Shown here: positions 36,510 through 44,366 of the stretch, piece by piece | How the letters are laid out: the number at the start of each line of letters is the position of its first letter | How positions within the stretch are numbered: position 1 is the first letter of the stretch | Origin: Paracrocinitomix sp039939375 | GTDB lineage: Bacteria > Bacteroidota > Bacteroidia > Flavobacteriales_D > Crocinitomicaceae | Direction: 5' to 3' | NCBI GenBank assembly: GCA_039939375.1 | Contig: JBDVJO010000010.1 | Span: 1 to 64,000 of the forward strand | Length of the DNA: 64,000 nucleotides | Program-made: the position numbers and the translations under genes | Notes under the pieces: generated by a model | Databases searched by the model: none | What the model saw: the letters and a program-made list of their open reading frames with translations, nothing else | Told to the model about the DNA's origin: nothing

Positions 36510-39500
36510 CTAGTTTTTATTCCGCTTGTCTTTACCTAAGGTGACCTTGTAATCGTCAGCATCACCAACGATTTTGATATTTACATAAGCCCTTTTCTTT
36601 TCAGGGTCAATGTATTGAATTTCATCTTCTTGATCAGGAGCTGCTTCTTCTTTGTTCTTACCAAACAAGGCTTTGAATCCTGTTCCCGACACCTGTTTTA
36701 GCGGAACTCTAATGTAATACTCCATGTTGTAATCCATATCTTGTGTTCCGGATATAATCATAAAACCAAGTGTAGAATTAATGGTCATATTTGGAATGTT
36801 GATGGTTCCGTTTTTAAAATCAATATGGTTTTGAAGGGTATCAAATTTGACGTTTCTGACATTCTTATCTACAAAATACGCTTGGCAATCTACAATTGGT
36901 GCATAATCCACCAAACGACCGTTTAGAATAAGCACATCCATGTGCACCTCAGAATCATCCAAAATAGGAACCATATCTGCATGCACATGCATTTTACCAG
37001 TTATTGTGGTCGTGATTTTTCCGTGTAGATTTTCTGATACCAAATGGTCTTGTCCAAAATTCTCAAACTTGAAAAGCAATTGATCTAGATCAACCCCTTT
37101 TAATTTCAAGTTAGGACTAAAGTAAATTTTGTCTTTATCTGATCCGTTAAAATATCCAGACAATTCAATTTTACCACCTGCAGCCTTCATTCTCAAGGTA
37201 TCTATGTAGATGTAATGGTCTGGAGTAGTATTAAACCTTCCGTGGACATCATTTAAGAAATATCGGTGATAATTTAAATGGTCAATATCAACGTCAAAGG
37301 TCATGGTAGAGAAGGGGAGTTCATAAATGTTCCAAACGTCTTCATGTTCTGAAGGATCGCTTGCCAATTGACCTTTTGGTGCATTGTAATTGAATAATTC
37401 GTCTAAATCTAATCGTGGAGACCTGATACCGAAATGGTTATCTCTCTTACGAATACTTTCATCATCCCCGAAATAATAGTTCATGTCCATTGAGAATTTA
37501 GACTTGCCAATTTCACCGGCCAATTCTTCCATTACTAAGTGCTCATCTTCTATGTGAACGCGTCCGTTAAAGTTTTCAAATTTAAGGGGATGGATTTTCA
37601 TTTTTGCATCTACTTCTGTTAAACTAACATCTGTAGACTGTAAGCCATCATTGAAATGTAGCGCTACTGATCCGTGCAGTTTAAGTCCGGTTAATTCTTC
37701 ATGTTGATAATCTTTTGGAACGTAATTTTCGCCCTTATATGAGAATAAATCTTCCAATTGCAAATGCTGAGACGTCAAATCAAACTCTATTTCTGTGTCT
37801 CCTTTCGGATGCTCTTGCAACCATCTTTCATAATCCAATAATTTACCGTTAAAGTGGAAATCAGACTTGTCAATCATTCCAGAGAAATCAATCACCCTGA
37901 AGTTGGAATCTTCTACAAATAAATCGGCATGAAAATCATGAAATGTATGCGGATAATGCTCAAGTTTAGCATACAAGTCTTCTATAAAAAACTCACCTAC
38001 CGGCAAGTTAGGCGACTCGGTGAAATTACGTGCAGATGAAACAAATTTGAGTTTTAAATTAAGGTTGTCAATTTTTTCTTCAACAGGCTTGTTATCTTCC
38101 TTGTCAGTAGTGGTCATTTCTTCAATGTCAATCAATTTAGATTTGATCATTAAATCAGCAATTACTTCATCATCAGTATGGTGGATAATGGCTGGTAAAT
38201 CGGAAATGTGCCCAGAAATATCTAAATCTGATTTTCCCACTTCTGCTTTGAAATATTCAATTTCTGCTGCATGTCCTTCAACCGTCACTTTCATGTTCAA
38301 GTTCTTTAAAGGTAAGTGGTAAGAGGAGGTTTTAAATCCAAGATTTTCAATCAACAGCTCAGTGTAGTAAGCTTCATTCATGCGCTCAACCGCACGCTCA
38401 GGATGCGCCAAATCAATGATGTCATGAAATTTCATGTGCATCTTAATGTTACCAGAGATATCTTCAAAATCAGTAGCGTTAATGAACTTTGTTAAAAACT
38501 CAAGATCAAAGTCAGAGTCTAAACTCAAGTCTATATCAGGAGAAGCAAAATTTTTGACCATCAAGTTTGCTTTAAAATCTCCAGCTTCAGGTTTTGCAGA
38601 GAAATCAGTTAAAGAAAACTCCATATTCTCTGGTCCTGGCAACCCGTTATTGGTAAAGTGACCAGAAAAGTTAAGCTGATCAACTTTTTTATGCGAGAGG
38701 TTATTTTCAAAGTGCGCATTGGCACAGCTAAATGTGGCATAAACAAAAGGAACATTGCCATCAGCGGCTTTACCAGAAATTTGAACATCAAAACGGATAT
38801 CACCTGCATTATCATACAAGGCAAGCGTAGGAGCTAATTCTTCAGGCGCCATGGCCATGAACAATTCAAAGTTCTTTTTGTCTCCATAAAGCGCAATATC
38901 CATGTCAAATTCGTTGGCTACATCAATGATTCCTTCAGCATTAAAGGTGGCATGCTCTAATTCTAAGGTAGATTTAGAAATCATGATCATGTCTTCTGCT
39001 TTCAAATACTCTACTTCTCCATCTATGTTAAAATGTTTGTGCTTGAAAAAAGAAGTGTCACCATTTTGAATGACATTCATCTCTAATTGCGCATTGACAC
39101 CAGCCAAGACATGTTCTTCATTGGTTTTGAAAGATAAATCGGCATGTTCAACAAACGATTCTACCATTAAGCCATTGGTTTCATTTAGTTTGTAGATGTC
39201 AATGTTTATAAGTTCAATAGATTTTAAATGGATATGGAACTCTTCTTCAAGATCTTCTACCGGTTTTTGCGCAGTTAAAGCTTTTGAGATGTTCAAATCA
39301 CCATTTTCATCTTGGACGGCATGTATATAACCATCTTTTAATTCCAACACTTTGATGTCATAGTTCCCTGATAGCAGGGTCCACAAGTCAAAACCTGCAT
39401 AAGCATCTGCAATATCAACTATGGGGTCTTTGTGGTTCTCTTTGTCTTCATAAATTCTGACATGATCTAAATCAATAGAAATGTATGGGAAATTCTCAAA

Positions 39501-39698
39501 AGGACTCACGTGTGAATCGTCAATTTCAATTTCACCAACAAAATCTTCATTGAGGGTGGTGATTAATTCTTGAACAATAGCGTCTTGTTTCCAATACACA
39601 ATAAGCACTGTTGTGAAGAAGAGTAGGACAGGAGCAAGGATTAACCAGATGATTAATCTTCTCCAAAATTTCCAACGTTTTAAGAATCCAAATTTCAT
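36510..39698 (-). CDS. AsmA-like protein
   Basis: A 1062-residue protein with one N-terminal membrane helix (~12-34, LIIWLILAPVLLFFTTVLIVY) and a very long periplasmic region of repetitive amphipathic beta-strands typical of AsmA/TamB/YhdP-like bridge proteins (ISIDLDHVRIYED, FNAEGIIDVANEFDMDIALYG, MEYYIRVPLKQVSGTG). The C-terminal tail is charged (DPEKKRAYVNIKIVG). Such proteins are thought to carry phospholipid between membranes. I start at ATG 39698 rather than the TTG at 39704, because a -7 box abuts it. No cotranscribed partner. Confidence 0.85.
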   Translation of the reverse strand: MKFGFLKRWKFWRRLIIWLILAPVLLFFTTVLIVYWKQDAIVQELITTLNEDFVGEIEIDDSHVSPFENFPYISIDLDHVRIYEDKENHKDPIVDIADAYAGFDLWTLLSGNYDIKVLELKDGYIHAVQDENGDLNISKALTAQKPVEDLEEEFHIHLKSIELINIDIYKLNETNGLMVESFVEHADLSFKTNEEHVLAGVNAQLEMNVIQNGDTSFFKHKHFNIDGEVEYLKAEDMIMISKSTLELEHATFNAEGIIDVANEFDMDIALYGDKKNFELFMAMAPEELAPTLALYDNAGDIRFDVQISGKAADGNVPFVYATFSCANAHFENNLSHKKVDQLNFSGHFTNNGLPGPENMEFSLTDFSAKPEAGDFKANLMVKNFASPDIDLSLDSDFDLEFLTKFINATDFEDISGNIKMHMKFHDIIDLAHPERAVERMNEAYYTELLIENLGFKTSSYHLPLKNLNMKVTVEGHAAEIEYFKAEVGKSDLDISGHISDLPAIIHHTDDEVIADLMIKSKLIDIEEMTTTDKEDNKPVEEKIDNLNLKLKFVSSARNFTESPNLPVGEFFIEDLYAKLEHYPHTFHDFHADLFVEDSNFRVIDFSGMIDKSDFHFNGKLLDYERWLQEHPKGDTEIEFDLTSQHLQLEDLFSYKGENYVPKDYQHEELTGLKLHGSVALHFNDGLQSTDVSLTEVDAKMKIHPLKFENFNGRVHIEDEHLVMEELAGEIGKSKFSMDMNYYFGDDESIRKRDNHFGIRSPRLDLDELFNYNAPKGQLASDPSEHEDVWNIYELPFSTMTFDVDIDHLNYHRYFLNDVHGRFNTTPDHYIYIDTLRMKAAGGKIELSGYFNGSDKDKIYFSPNLKLKGVDLDQLLFKFENFGQDHLVSENLHGKITTTITGKMHVHADMVPILDDSEVHMDVLILNGRLVDYAPIVDCQAYFVDKNVRNVKFDTLQNHIDFKNGTINIPNMTINSTLGFMIISGTQDMDYNMEYYIRVPLKQVSGTGFKALFGKNKEEAAPDQEDEIQYIDPEKKRAYVNIKIVGDADDYKVTLGKDKRNKN

Positions 39699-39704
39699 TG
39701 CCAA

Positions 39705-39712
39705 TAAAGATA
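39705..39712 (-). promoter_or_regulatory. Candidate -7 box immediately upstream of the AsmA-like gene
   Basis: The minus strand reads TATCTTTA (7 of 8 to TAnnTTTG) only 6 bases before ATG 39698, so the transcript would be leaderless or nearly so. Confidence 0.4.
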
Positions 39713-39820
39713 ATGTTTTGTTGGATTGTTAGGCAAAAAAGAAATTAACAATGGGGGAGATGGGGATTTGGTTTGGGATTGTGTAACAGTGGAACTATGG
39801 TGGGGTGGGGTATTGCTATG

Positions 39821-39853
39821 TCACACGAAAAGATATTTGTGGTGGAGCAGGGG
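39821..39853 (+). repeat. Degenerate REP-like element at the end of an orphan immunity-like gene
   Basis: TCACACGAAAAGATATTTGT followed by GGTGGAGCAGGGG aligns with the REP-like unit CACGAAaggaTTCGTG-CGGG-GCGGGG seen at 42954 and 44287. It stops 6 bases from the minus-strand stop codon at 39860. Confidence 0.5.
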
Positions 39854-39859
39854 AGAAAA

Positions 39860-40228
39860 TCAGCTTATTTTATTAAAGCTATGACAATAATTACACCAGT
39901 CCTTGATCAGTTCATAAATTTCTTTAAATGGAATGGAAGCTTCAAGTTTTTTACCTTCCGTAATATCAAAAACTTTGGCTTCAAAGTTATTGCATTCAAT
40001 TAAATATGCCTCATAACCAAATTCGATACTTTTTTTTTCAGTTTTAATTAATTCCTCTAAAGATTCCGATATCTCTTTTAAATAATTAATATTTAAGGAG
40101 AGGTTCTGTATTTCATCTTGAAAGAACCAACCATATTTTATAGAGTCTTCAATATTGATCAAGGGGTTCTTTTTCAGAGTTTTAGATCTTGTGTCAAAAT
40201 GTTCATTTGATGTAAAATGATATTTCAT
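39860..40228 (-). CDS. Probable orphan immunity protein (third in the array)
   Basis: I do not recognise the family. The product of 122 residues (from ATG 40228, MKYHFTSNEHF; an alternative ATG at 40270 gives 136) is acidic, soluble, without signal peptide: SESLEELIKTEKKSIEFGYEAYLIECNN and FKEIYELIKDWCNY suggest an alpha/beta fold. I infer an immunity role from position: same strand as the toxin operon, REP at its 3' end, and a duplicated cassette upstream, as for the genes at 41616 and 44367. No toxin is attached to it now. Confidence 0.5.
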   Translation of the reverse strand: MKYHFTSNEHFDTRSKTLKKNPLINIEDSIKYGWFFQDEIQNLSLNINYLKEISESLEELIKTEKKSIEFGYEAYLIECNNFEAKVFDITEGKKLEASIPFKEIYELIKDWCNYCHSFNKIS

Positions 40229-40610
40229 TGGTTTAATATTTTTTAGGAAAGAATGAACCCAAAGTGCCATCCTCCTTTAAATAAAAATGAATTTCAACGG
40301 ATCCACCCTCGCTTTGCTGCAGCTGTGCTGCTGCGCTTTTGTTTATGTGCTACATTACTCATTAATTTTTTCTCAGCAAAAGAGGTAAACAAAATACGTC
40401 TTTTATAAGTATTTTTCCATCAAAATATTTTGAAGTAGATGAATATAACCATTGTTCTGGTTTTAGGGTAATCTATTTAAAAAATGAATGAAGTGAAAAT
40501 TGGGCGTAGGTGCAACTGCTGCGTAGCGAAGAAGTCCATGTTTGAGTATGCACGATACGGCCCGTACTTTCACAGCTATTCGGATGGTAGCTTTAGGCTA
40601 ACAGAAGAAT

Positions 40611-40654
40611 ACGTAATTTCCGCAATTTTTCGACTTAAAGAATTGGTATATTTG
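40611..40654 (+). promoter_or_regulatory. Promoter of secreted-protein gene, copy A
   Basis: TATATTTG (40647-40654) matches TAnnTTTG exactly, 23 bases before the ATG at 40678. ACGTAATTTCCGCAAT (40611-40626) lies 20 bases upstream of it and is shared with the copy-B promoter and the one at 35466. Confidence 0.7.
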
Positions 40655-40677
40655 GTTTTTGAAAAAAAATAAATAGC

Positions 40678-41334
40678 ATGAAAAAAATAATGAGTCTGGC
40701 ATTTTTAGCCCTGATTTTTACGAGTTTAGGATACGCTCAACCTGCCCCAGGGCAGGAAGGTATTTTGGTTTCAGAAATTACCCACGAAAAGAAAAAAGGA
40801 AAATTAGTTTTAGTAAATGGCGAATCACACGAAGGAATATTTTCTTATAAAGAATATGGTGACAGAATAATTTATTACTATGGCACCTCTGGAAACGATA
40901 AAGCCATAAAATTTGAAGAGGCTAAAGAAATAGTGTCTTTCACAATTGAAGGAAGAGGGACTTTTTATCCAATAAAATTGAGACAAGATGCTACGGTTTT
41001 TCATATGGCATTGCTTATAGCTGAAGAACCTGGTTATAATTTATATCAATTTTGTCAAGCAGCTCAAGGAATTGCTGGCTTTAAAATTGTTGGAGGCAGA
41101 ATTCAAGGTTCTAAATATGAGCAAATTGCTTATCACAAAAGGAAAGAGGTATTCATTAGTCAAGTAACTGTAAAGAAAATTGATAAAACAATTAACGAAT
41201 ACGTTGATTATTGTCCTGAATTGACAGCTAAAGTGGCAAAAAAAGAAAAGGGTTGGAAAAAAAGTTTGTTGATGCGTGACTTTCAAGTATTATTGAAGGT
41301 GATCAGAGAAGCAGAAACTACTTGCCCCCAATAG
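40678..41334 (+). CDS. Secreted protein of unknown function, copy A
   Basis: A 218-residue protein with a signal peptide (MKKIMSLAFLALIFTSLGYA). The mature part (GKLVLVNGESHEGIFSYKEYGDRIIYYY, GRGTFYPIKLRQDATVFHM, DYCPELTAKVAKKEKGWKKS) is basic and beta-rich at the start; a Cys sits in YQFCQAAQG, one in VDYCPEL and one at TTCPQ. I do not recognise it. Its near-identical copy at 43483-44139 differs at about three residues (T15K in the signal peptide, I-to-M in DKAIKFEEA, F-to-Y in KEVFISQ), so duplication was recent or conversion acts. It stands between immunity-like genes on the opposite strand. Confidence 0.8.
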   Translation: MKKIMSLAFLALIFTSLGYAQPAPGQEGILVSEITHEKKKGKLVLVNGESHEGIFSYKEYGDRIIYYYGTSGNDKAIKFEEAKEIVSFTIEGRGTFYPIKLRQDATVFHMALLIAEEPGYNLYQFCQAAQGIAGFKIVGGRIQGSKYEQIAYHKRKEVFISQVTVKKIDKTINEYVDYCPELTAKVAKKEKGWKKSLLMRDFQVLLKVIREAETTCPQ

Positions 41335-41351
41335 AATATTAATCAAGATTT

Positions 41352-41384
41352 AAAAAGCAGTTCTTCAATGGAGCTGCTTTTTTT
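41352..41384 (+). terminator. Terminator of secreted-protein gene, copy A
   Basis: Stem AAAAAGCAGTTC / GAGCTGCTTTTT (one G-T pair) with a short loop and trailing T run, just after the stop codon at 41334. Confidence 0.8.
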
Positions 41385-41480
41385 ATTCATTTACTTTTCG
41401 AATGGGGAATTGTAGTTTCTAGACATAGAGTTGAATCTAGGTATTTTAGTGTTTAAAATATGTCAGCGAATTGGTGATTT

Positions 41481-41609
41481 GGTGCACGAAAGGGATTGCG
41501 GGGGAGTGAGGGCAAATGACAATTTCGCAGTAGTGCAACTACTACGCAGCGGGGGTGGGGGGAATTAAATGAGAATTGCACAGCAGTTCAACTACTGCGC
41601 AGCGGGGGG
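41481..41609 (+). repeat. Degenerate REP plus two palindromes before an immunity-like gene
   Basis: GCACGAAAGGGATTGCGGGG (41481-41512 region) is a decayed REP. Two hairpins of the second family follow: 41526-41553 (GCAGTAGTgcaACTACTACG) and 41578-41609 (GCAGttcaactaCTGC core, ending GCGGGGGG). The last ends 6 bases before the stop of the immunity-like gene at 41616. Confidence 0.6.
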
Positions 41610-41615
41610 TAGCAA

Positions 41616-42251
41616 TTATGTGAGAAAGGCTGATTTCATATCCTTTAAAAAAGTAATTGTTTGCTTTGCCTTTAAGTTATTGTCATCACCATTTAACAAT
41701 TCTTGATAATAAGAATATGTATATTCCCAAATTTTATCTCGAGTTTCCAAATCATTAGCTAAATCGGCAATTTTAATTTTATAAAGCCATTTTGGTGGCA
41801 TCCATAGGTATTCCAATTTATTGAAAGGTGTATTGACTAACTTATTCAAAGAAATCATATCATTTACCCAGTCATATGTTGAAAATGAATTTTTTACGTG
41901 TCTAACAATTTCATTCAATTTTGATTTACATTCATCTCCAAATTGTCCTTCGGTTATTTCAATACTGCCATGCCCTAGCGTAACAGAATATCTCTCTTCT
42001 TGTAAATGTATAACTTCTTTCAATGCATCACAGTCAAAGTAATCTTCTAAAATCGGGAAGGTTTTGCGTACAGCATAAATAAATTGTGACTTTGACTTTA
42101 GTTTTGAGACATTATATATGATATAATCTATGAAGTTTTCATTTTTTCTTATTAATCTGAAATCATTTTCCCCCCGTTGGAAATTAACATCTTGAATAAA
42201 TCCAATTTCTTTTGTTTTTACAAGGAGGTATTCTTTAATTCTATCCACCAT
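41616..42251 (-). CDS. Probable orphan immunity protein (second in the array)
   Basis: The 211-residue soluble protein has no signal peptide. The arrangement of an N-terminal alpha/beta part (IKEYLLVKTKEIGF, FDCDALKEVIHLQEERYSVTL) and a helical C-terminus (WLYKIKIADLANDLETRDK, AKQTITFLKDMKSAFLT) resembles DUF4304-like immunity proteins and the adjacent-to-toxin gene at 44367 in overall layout, though identity is low. It is on the toxin strand, its 3' end abuts a palindrome, and it is followed by a REP element and RAYT gene upstream. I infer an immunity function; a stand-alone hypothetical is the alternative. Confidence 0.5.
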   Translation of the reverse strand: MVDRIKEYLLVKTKEIGFIQDVNFQRGENDFRLIRKNENFIDYIIYNVSKLKSKSQFIYAVRKTFPILEDYFDCDALKEVIHLQEERYSVTLGHGSIEITEGQFGDECKSKLNEIVRHVKNSFSTYDWVNDMISLNKLVNTPFNKLEYLWMPPKWLYKIKIADLANDLETRDKIWEYTYSYYQELLNGDDNNLKAKQTITFLKDMKSAFLT

Positions 42252-42298
42252 TAGGATTGTATTTTTTTTGAATTATATTGTATGTGTCATCAATCAAG

Positions 42299-42331
42299 CC
42301 CCCACGCTGCCGCACGAATCCTTTCGTGTGG
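42299..42331 (-). repeat. REP-like element (inverted), left of RAYT
   Basis: On the minus strand: CACACGAAAGGATTCGTG followed by CGGCAGCGTGGGGG. Stem CACGAA/TTCGTG around AGGA. It is the inverted partner of 42954-42984 and ends 10 bases from the RAYT stop codon. Confidence 0.75.
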
Positions 42332-42340
42332 AATACCATA

Positions 42341-42898
42341 TCAAATACTTGCCACCACTATATCATCTAACAATCCCTTTTCTCCTGAATAGTCAACTGC
42401 ACTGCTATATCTGTAATCTTCCGCCCTAAAAACATATCCCGCTTCAACTGGATTATTATGAATATAGCGTATTTTTTCTGAAATAACTTTATTGCTCCAT
42501 AGCTGAATAGGCTTATTATCATGTCTCCAGAACTGGTAATGCTTAACATTTGAACTTTTTTCTGCTGCAACACTAAAGCGTTCTAATAAGAACTCTTTTC
42601 TACTTTCTCGAGGATTTTCTTTTATAAGTTTTACAATTTTATTACTCGTGAAACGCTTAAAATCCCCAAGTAAAAGCTCAGGAGGTTGGTCTCCAATACT
42701 TCTAAAAACTAGATGCACATGATTAGTCATGATGCACCAAGCAAAAATTTCCATTCCTTTTTGCTTTTGACAAAAACTCAAACTATCAAGTAAACTATTT
42801 TTATATTCATTTCGTGTAAATACGTCTAACCATTCAACAACAGCGAAACTTACAAAGTAAGCAGCTTCAGGATTATGAAATTTGTAGTTTCTAGACAC
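42341..42898 (-). CDS. REP-associated tyrosine transposase (RAYT, Y1/HUH family)
   Basis: The 185-residue IS200-like single-domain nuclease has the HUH pair His60/His62 in MTNHVHLVFRS and candidate nucleophile Tyr145 in KIRYIHNNPVEAGYV; the start MSRNYKFHNPEAAYFVSF is the family's usual N-terminus. The start codon is GTG (42898), whereas the matching remnants in both repeat copies have ATG. Inverted REP-like elements flank it, the signature of a RAYT acting on REPs. It looks intact and may still act on the repeats around it. Confidence 0.9.
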   Translation of the reverse strand: MSRNYKFHNPEAAYFVSFAVVEWLDVFTRNEYKNSLLDSLSFCQKQKGMEIFAWCIMTNHVHLVFRSIGDQPPELLLGDFKRFTSNKIVKLIKENPRESRKEFLLERFSVAAEKSSNVKHYQFWRHDNKPIQLWSNKVISEKIRYIHNNPVEAGYVFRAEDYRYSSAVDYSGEKGLLDDIVVASI

Positions 42899-42984
42899 AG
42901 AATTGAATTTAAGTATTTTAATATTAAAAACAAGTCAGCGAGTTATAACTGTACCACACGAAAGGATTCGTGCGGGAGCGGGGG
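42883..42984 (+). repeat. RAYT 5' region with REP, shared with copies A and B
   Basis: TGTAGTTTCTAGACACAG onward aligns with 41411-41512 and 44217-44320. The segment ends in an intact REP, CACGAAaggaTTCGTG (42956-42973) followed by CGGGAGCGGGGG. It contains the first five codons of the RAYT gene. Confidence 0.75.
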
Positions 42985-43064
42985 ACAATTGCGCATTCGA
43001 ATCCATTTTGCTCAAGCAGAATGCATTCTTGTTGAATGGCTTCTTTAAAATCTAATCGATTCAT
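42985..43064 (-). pseudogene. Truncated 5' fragment of an immunity-like gene
   Basis: From ATG 43064 on the minus strand the frame reads MNRLDFKEAIQQECILLEQN then GFECAI, and then runs straight into the REP element. The start resembles short immunity proteins, and its position (48 bases before repeat B) parallels the gene at 39860 before repeat A. I interpret it as an immunity gene cut by the RAYT/REP insertion. With only about 26 codons the identity is uncertain. Confidence 0.45.
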
Positions 43065-43416
43065 AGTTTTTATTTAAGTGAGATTAAATCAGAGACTGCT
43101 GACTTTAGCTTACCCGCTTCGCTGCAGCTTTGCTGCTGCGCTTTTGTTTATGTGCTACATTACTCATAAAATTGATCTCAGCATCAGAAGTAAACAAAAT
43201 GCGTCTTTTAAAACTATTTTTCGATCAAAATATTTTGAAGAAGATGAATATAACCATTGTTCTGGTTTTAGGGTAATTTATTTAAAATAATGAATGAAGT
43301 GAAAATTGCGCAGCAGTGCAACTGCTGCGTAGCGAAGAGATCCATGTTTGCGCATACACCATACGGCCTGTCTTTTCGCAGCTATTCGGATGGTAGCTTT
43401 AGGCTAACAGAAGAAT

Positions 43417-43460
43417 ACGTAATTTCCGCAATTTTTCGACTTAAAGAATTGGTATATTTG
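43417..43460 (+). promoter_or_regulatory. Promoter of secreted-protein gene, copy B
   Basis: TATATTTG (43453-43460) with the upstream element ACGTAATTTCCGCAAT (43417-43432), identical in sequence and spacing to copy A. The ATG is at 43483. Confidence 0.7.
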
Positions 43461-43482
43461 GTTTTTGAAAAAAATAAATAGC

Positions 43483-44139
43483 ATGAAAAAAATAATGAGT
43501 CTGGCATTTTTAGCCCTGATTTTTAAGAGTTTAGGATACGCTCAACCTGCCCCAGGGCAAGAAGGTATTTTGGTTTCAGAAATTACCCACGAAAAGAAAA
43601 AAGGAAAATTAGTTCTAGTAAATGGCGAATCACACGAAGGAATATTTTCTTATAAAGAATATGGTGACAGAATAATTTATTACTATGGCACCTCTGGAAA
43701 CGATAAAGCCATGAAATTTGAAGAGGCTAAAGAAATAGTGTCTTTCACAATTGAAGGAAGAGGGACTTTTTATCCTATAAAATTGAGACAAGATGCTACG
43801 GTTTTTCATATGGCATTGCTTATAGCTGAAGAACCTGGTTATAATTTATATCAATTTTGTCAAGCAGCTCAAGGAATTGCTGGCTTTAAAATTGTTGGAG
43901 GTAGAATTCAAGGTTCTAAATATGAGCAAATTGCTTATCACAAAAGGAAAGAGGTATACATTAGTCAAGTAACTGTAAAGAAAATTGATAAAACAATTAA
44001 CGAATACGTTGATTATTGTCCTGAATTGACAGCTAAAGTGGCAAAAAAAGAAAAGGGTTGGAAAAAAAGCTTGTTGATGCGTGACTTTCAAGTATTATTG
44101 AAGGTGATCAGAGAAGCTGAAACTACTTGCCCCCAATAG
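43483..44139 (+). CDS. Secreted protein of unknown function, copy B
   Basis: 218 residues from ATG 43483. An upstream TTG at 43465 is in frame here but not in copy A because of a one-base difference in an A run, so I reject it. The sequence matches copy A except for about three residues; Lys replaces Thr15 inside the signal peptide (LALIFKSLGYA), which could weaken export of this copy. Unknown family. Immediately downstream are terminator, RAYT remnant, REP and the toxin's immunity gene on the other strand. Confidence 0.8.
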   Translation: MKKIMSLAFLALIFKSLGYAQPAPGQEGILVSEITHEKKKGKLVLVNGESHEGIFSYKEYGDRIIYYYGTSGNDKAMKFEEAKEIVSFTIEGRGTFYPIKLRQDATVFHMALLIAEEPGYNLYQFCQAAQGIAGFKIVGGRIQGSKYEQIAYHKRKEVYISQVTVKKIDKTINEYVDYCPELTAKVAKKEKGWKKSLLMRDFQVLLKVIREAETTCPQ

Positions 44140-44156
44140 AATATTAATCAAGATTT

Positions 44157-44190
44157 AAAAAGCAGTTCTTCAACGGAGCTGCTTTTTTTT
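44157..44190 (+). terminator. Terminator of secreted-protein gene, copy B
   Basis: Stem AAAAAGCAGTTC / GAGCTGCTTTTT followed by a T run; same as copy A. Confidence 0.8.
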
Positions 44191-44286
44191 ATTCATTTAC
44201 TTTTCGAATGGGGAATTATAGTTTCTAGACATAGAATTGAATCTAGGTATTTTAGTATTTAAAGTATGTCGGCGAATTGGTGCTAT

Positions 44287-44320
44287 CCCACACGAAAGGA
44301 TTCGTGCGGGTGCGGGGGGG
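44287..44320 (+). repeat. REP-like element in copy B
   Basis: CCCACACGAAAGGATTCGTG followed by CGGGTGCGGGGGGG; stem CACGAA/TTCGTG around AGGA. It closely matches the RAYT-flanking elements. Confidence 0.75.
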
Positions 44321-44366
44321 GCAAATGACAATTTCGCAGTAGTGCAACTTCTACGCAGCGGGGACT

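Larger units (their letters stand above)
40305..41554 (+). repeat. 1.25-kb direct repeat, copy A
   Basis: Nearly identical to 43112-44363 with an offset of about 2805 bases. In order it holds a GC-rich palindrome region, promoter element, secreted-protein gene, terminator, the 5' remnant of a RAYT gene with a degenerate REP, and a palindrome (41526-41553). The first 370 bases are noticeably more diverged than the gene. Confidence 0.9.
43112..44363 (+). repeat. 1.25-kb direct repeat, copy B
   Basis: Copy of 40305-41554. It keeps an intact palindrome at 43308-43334 (GCAGCAGTgcaACTGCTGC), promoter, secreted-protein gene, terminator, RAYT 5' remnant, an intact REP (44287-44320) and a final palindrome (44335-44362) 4 bases before the stop of the adjacent immunity gene. 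Confidence 0.9.

Noticed and set aside
40484..40672. Short plus-strand ORF with NCC-VAK motif upstream of copy A
   Set aside because: It runs across the palindrome and promoter element; the Cys-rich start is simply the translated hairpin, and the copy at 43290 differs there.
42341..42898. Complete IS200/IS605 insertion sequence with accessory tnpB
   Set aside because: Only the single HUH protein of RAYT type is present, with REP-like flanks and no tnpB or clear target-site ends.
43290..43481. Matching short ORF upstream of copy B
   Set aside because: Same reason as its counterpart: it covers repeat palindrome and promoter, with no independent sign of coding.
39821..44363. CRISPR array
   Set aside because: The repeats are palindromes and REP elements with irregular spacing and gene-sized intervals; no uniform repeat-spacer units or cas genes are seen.
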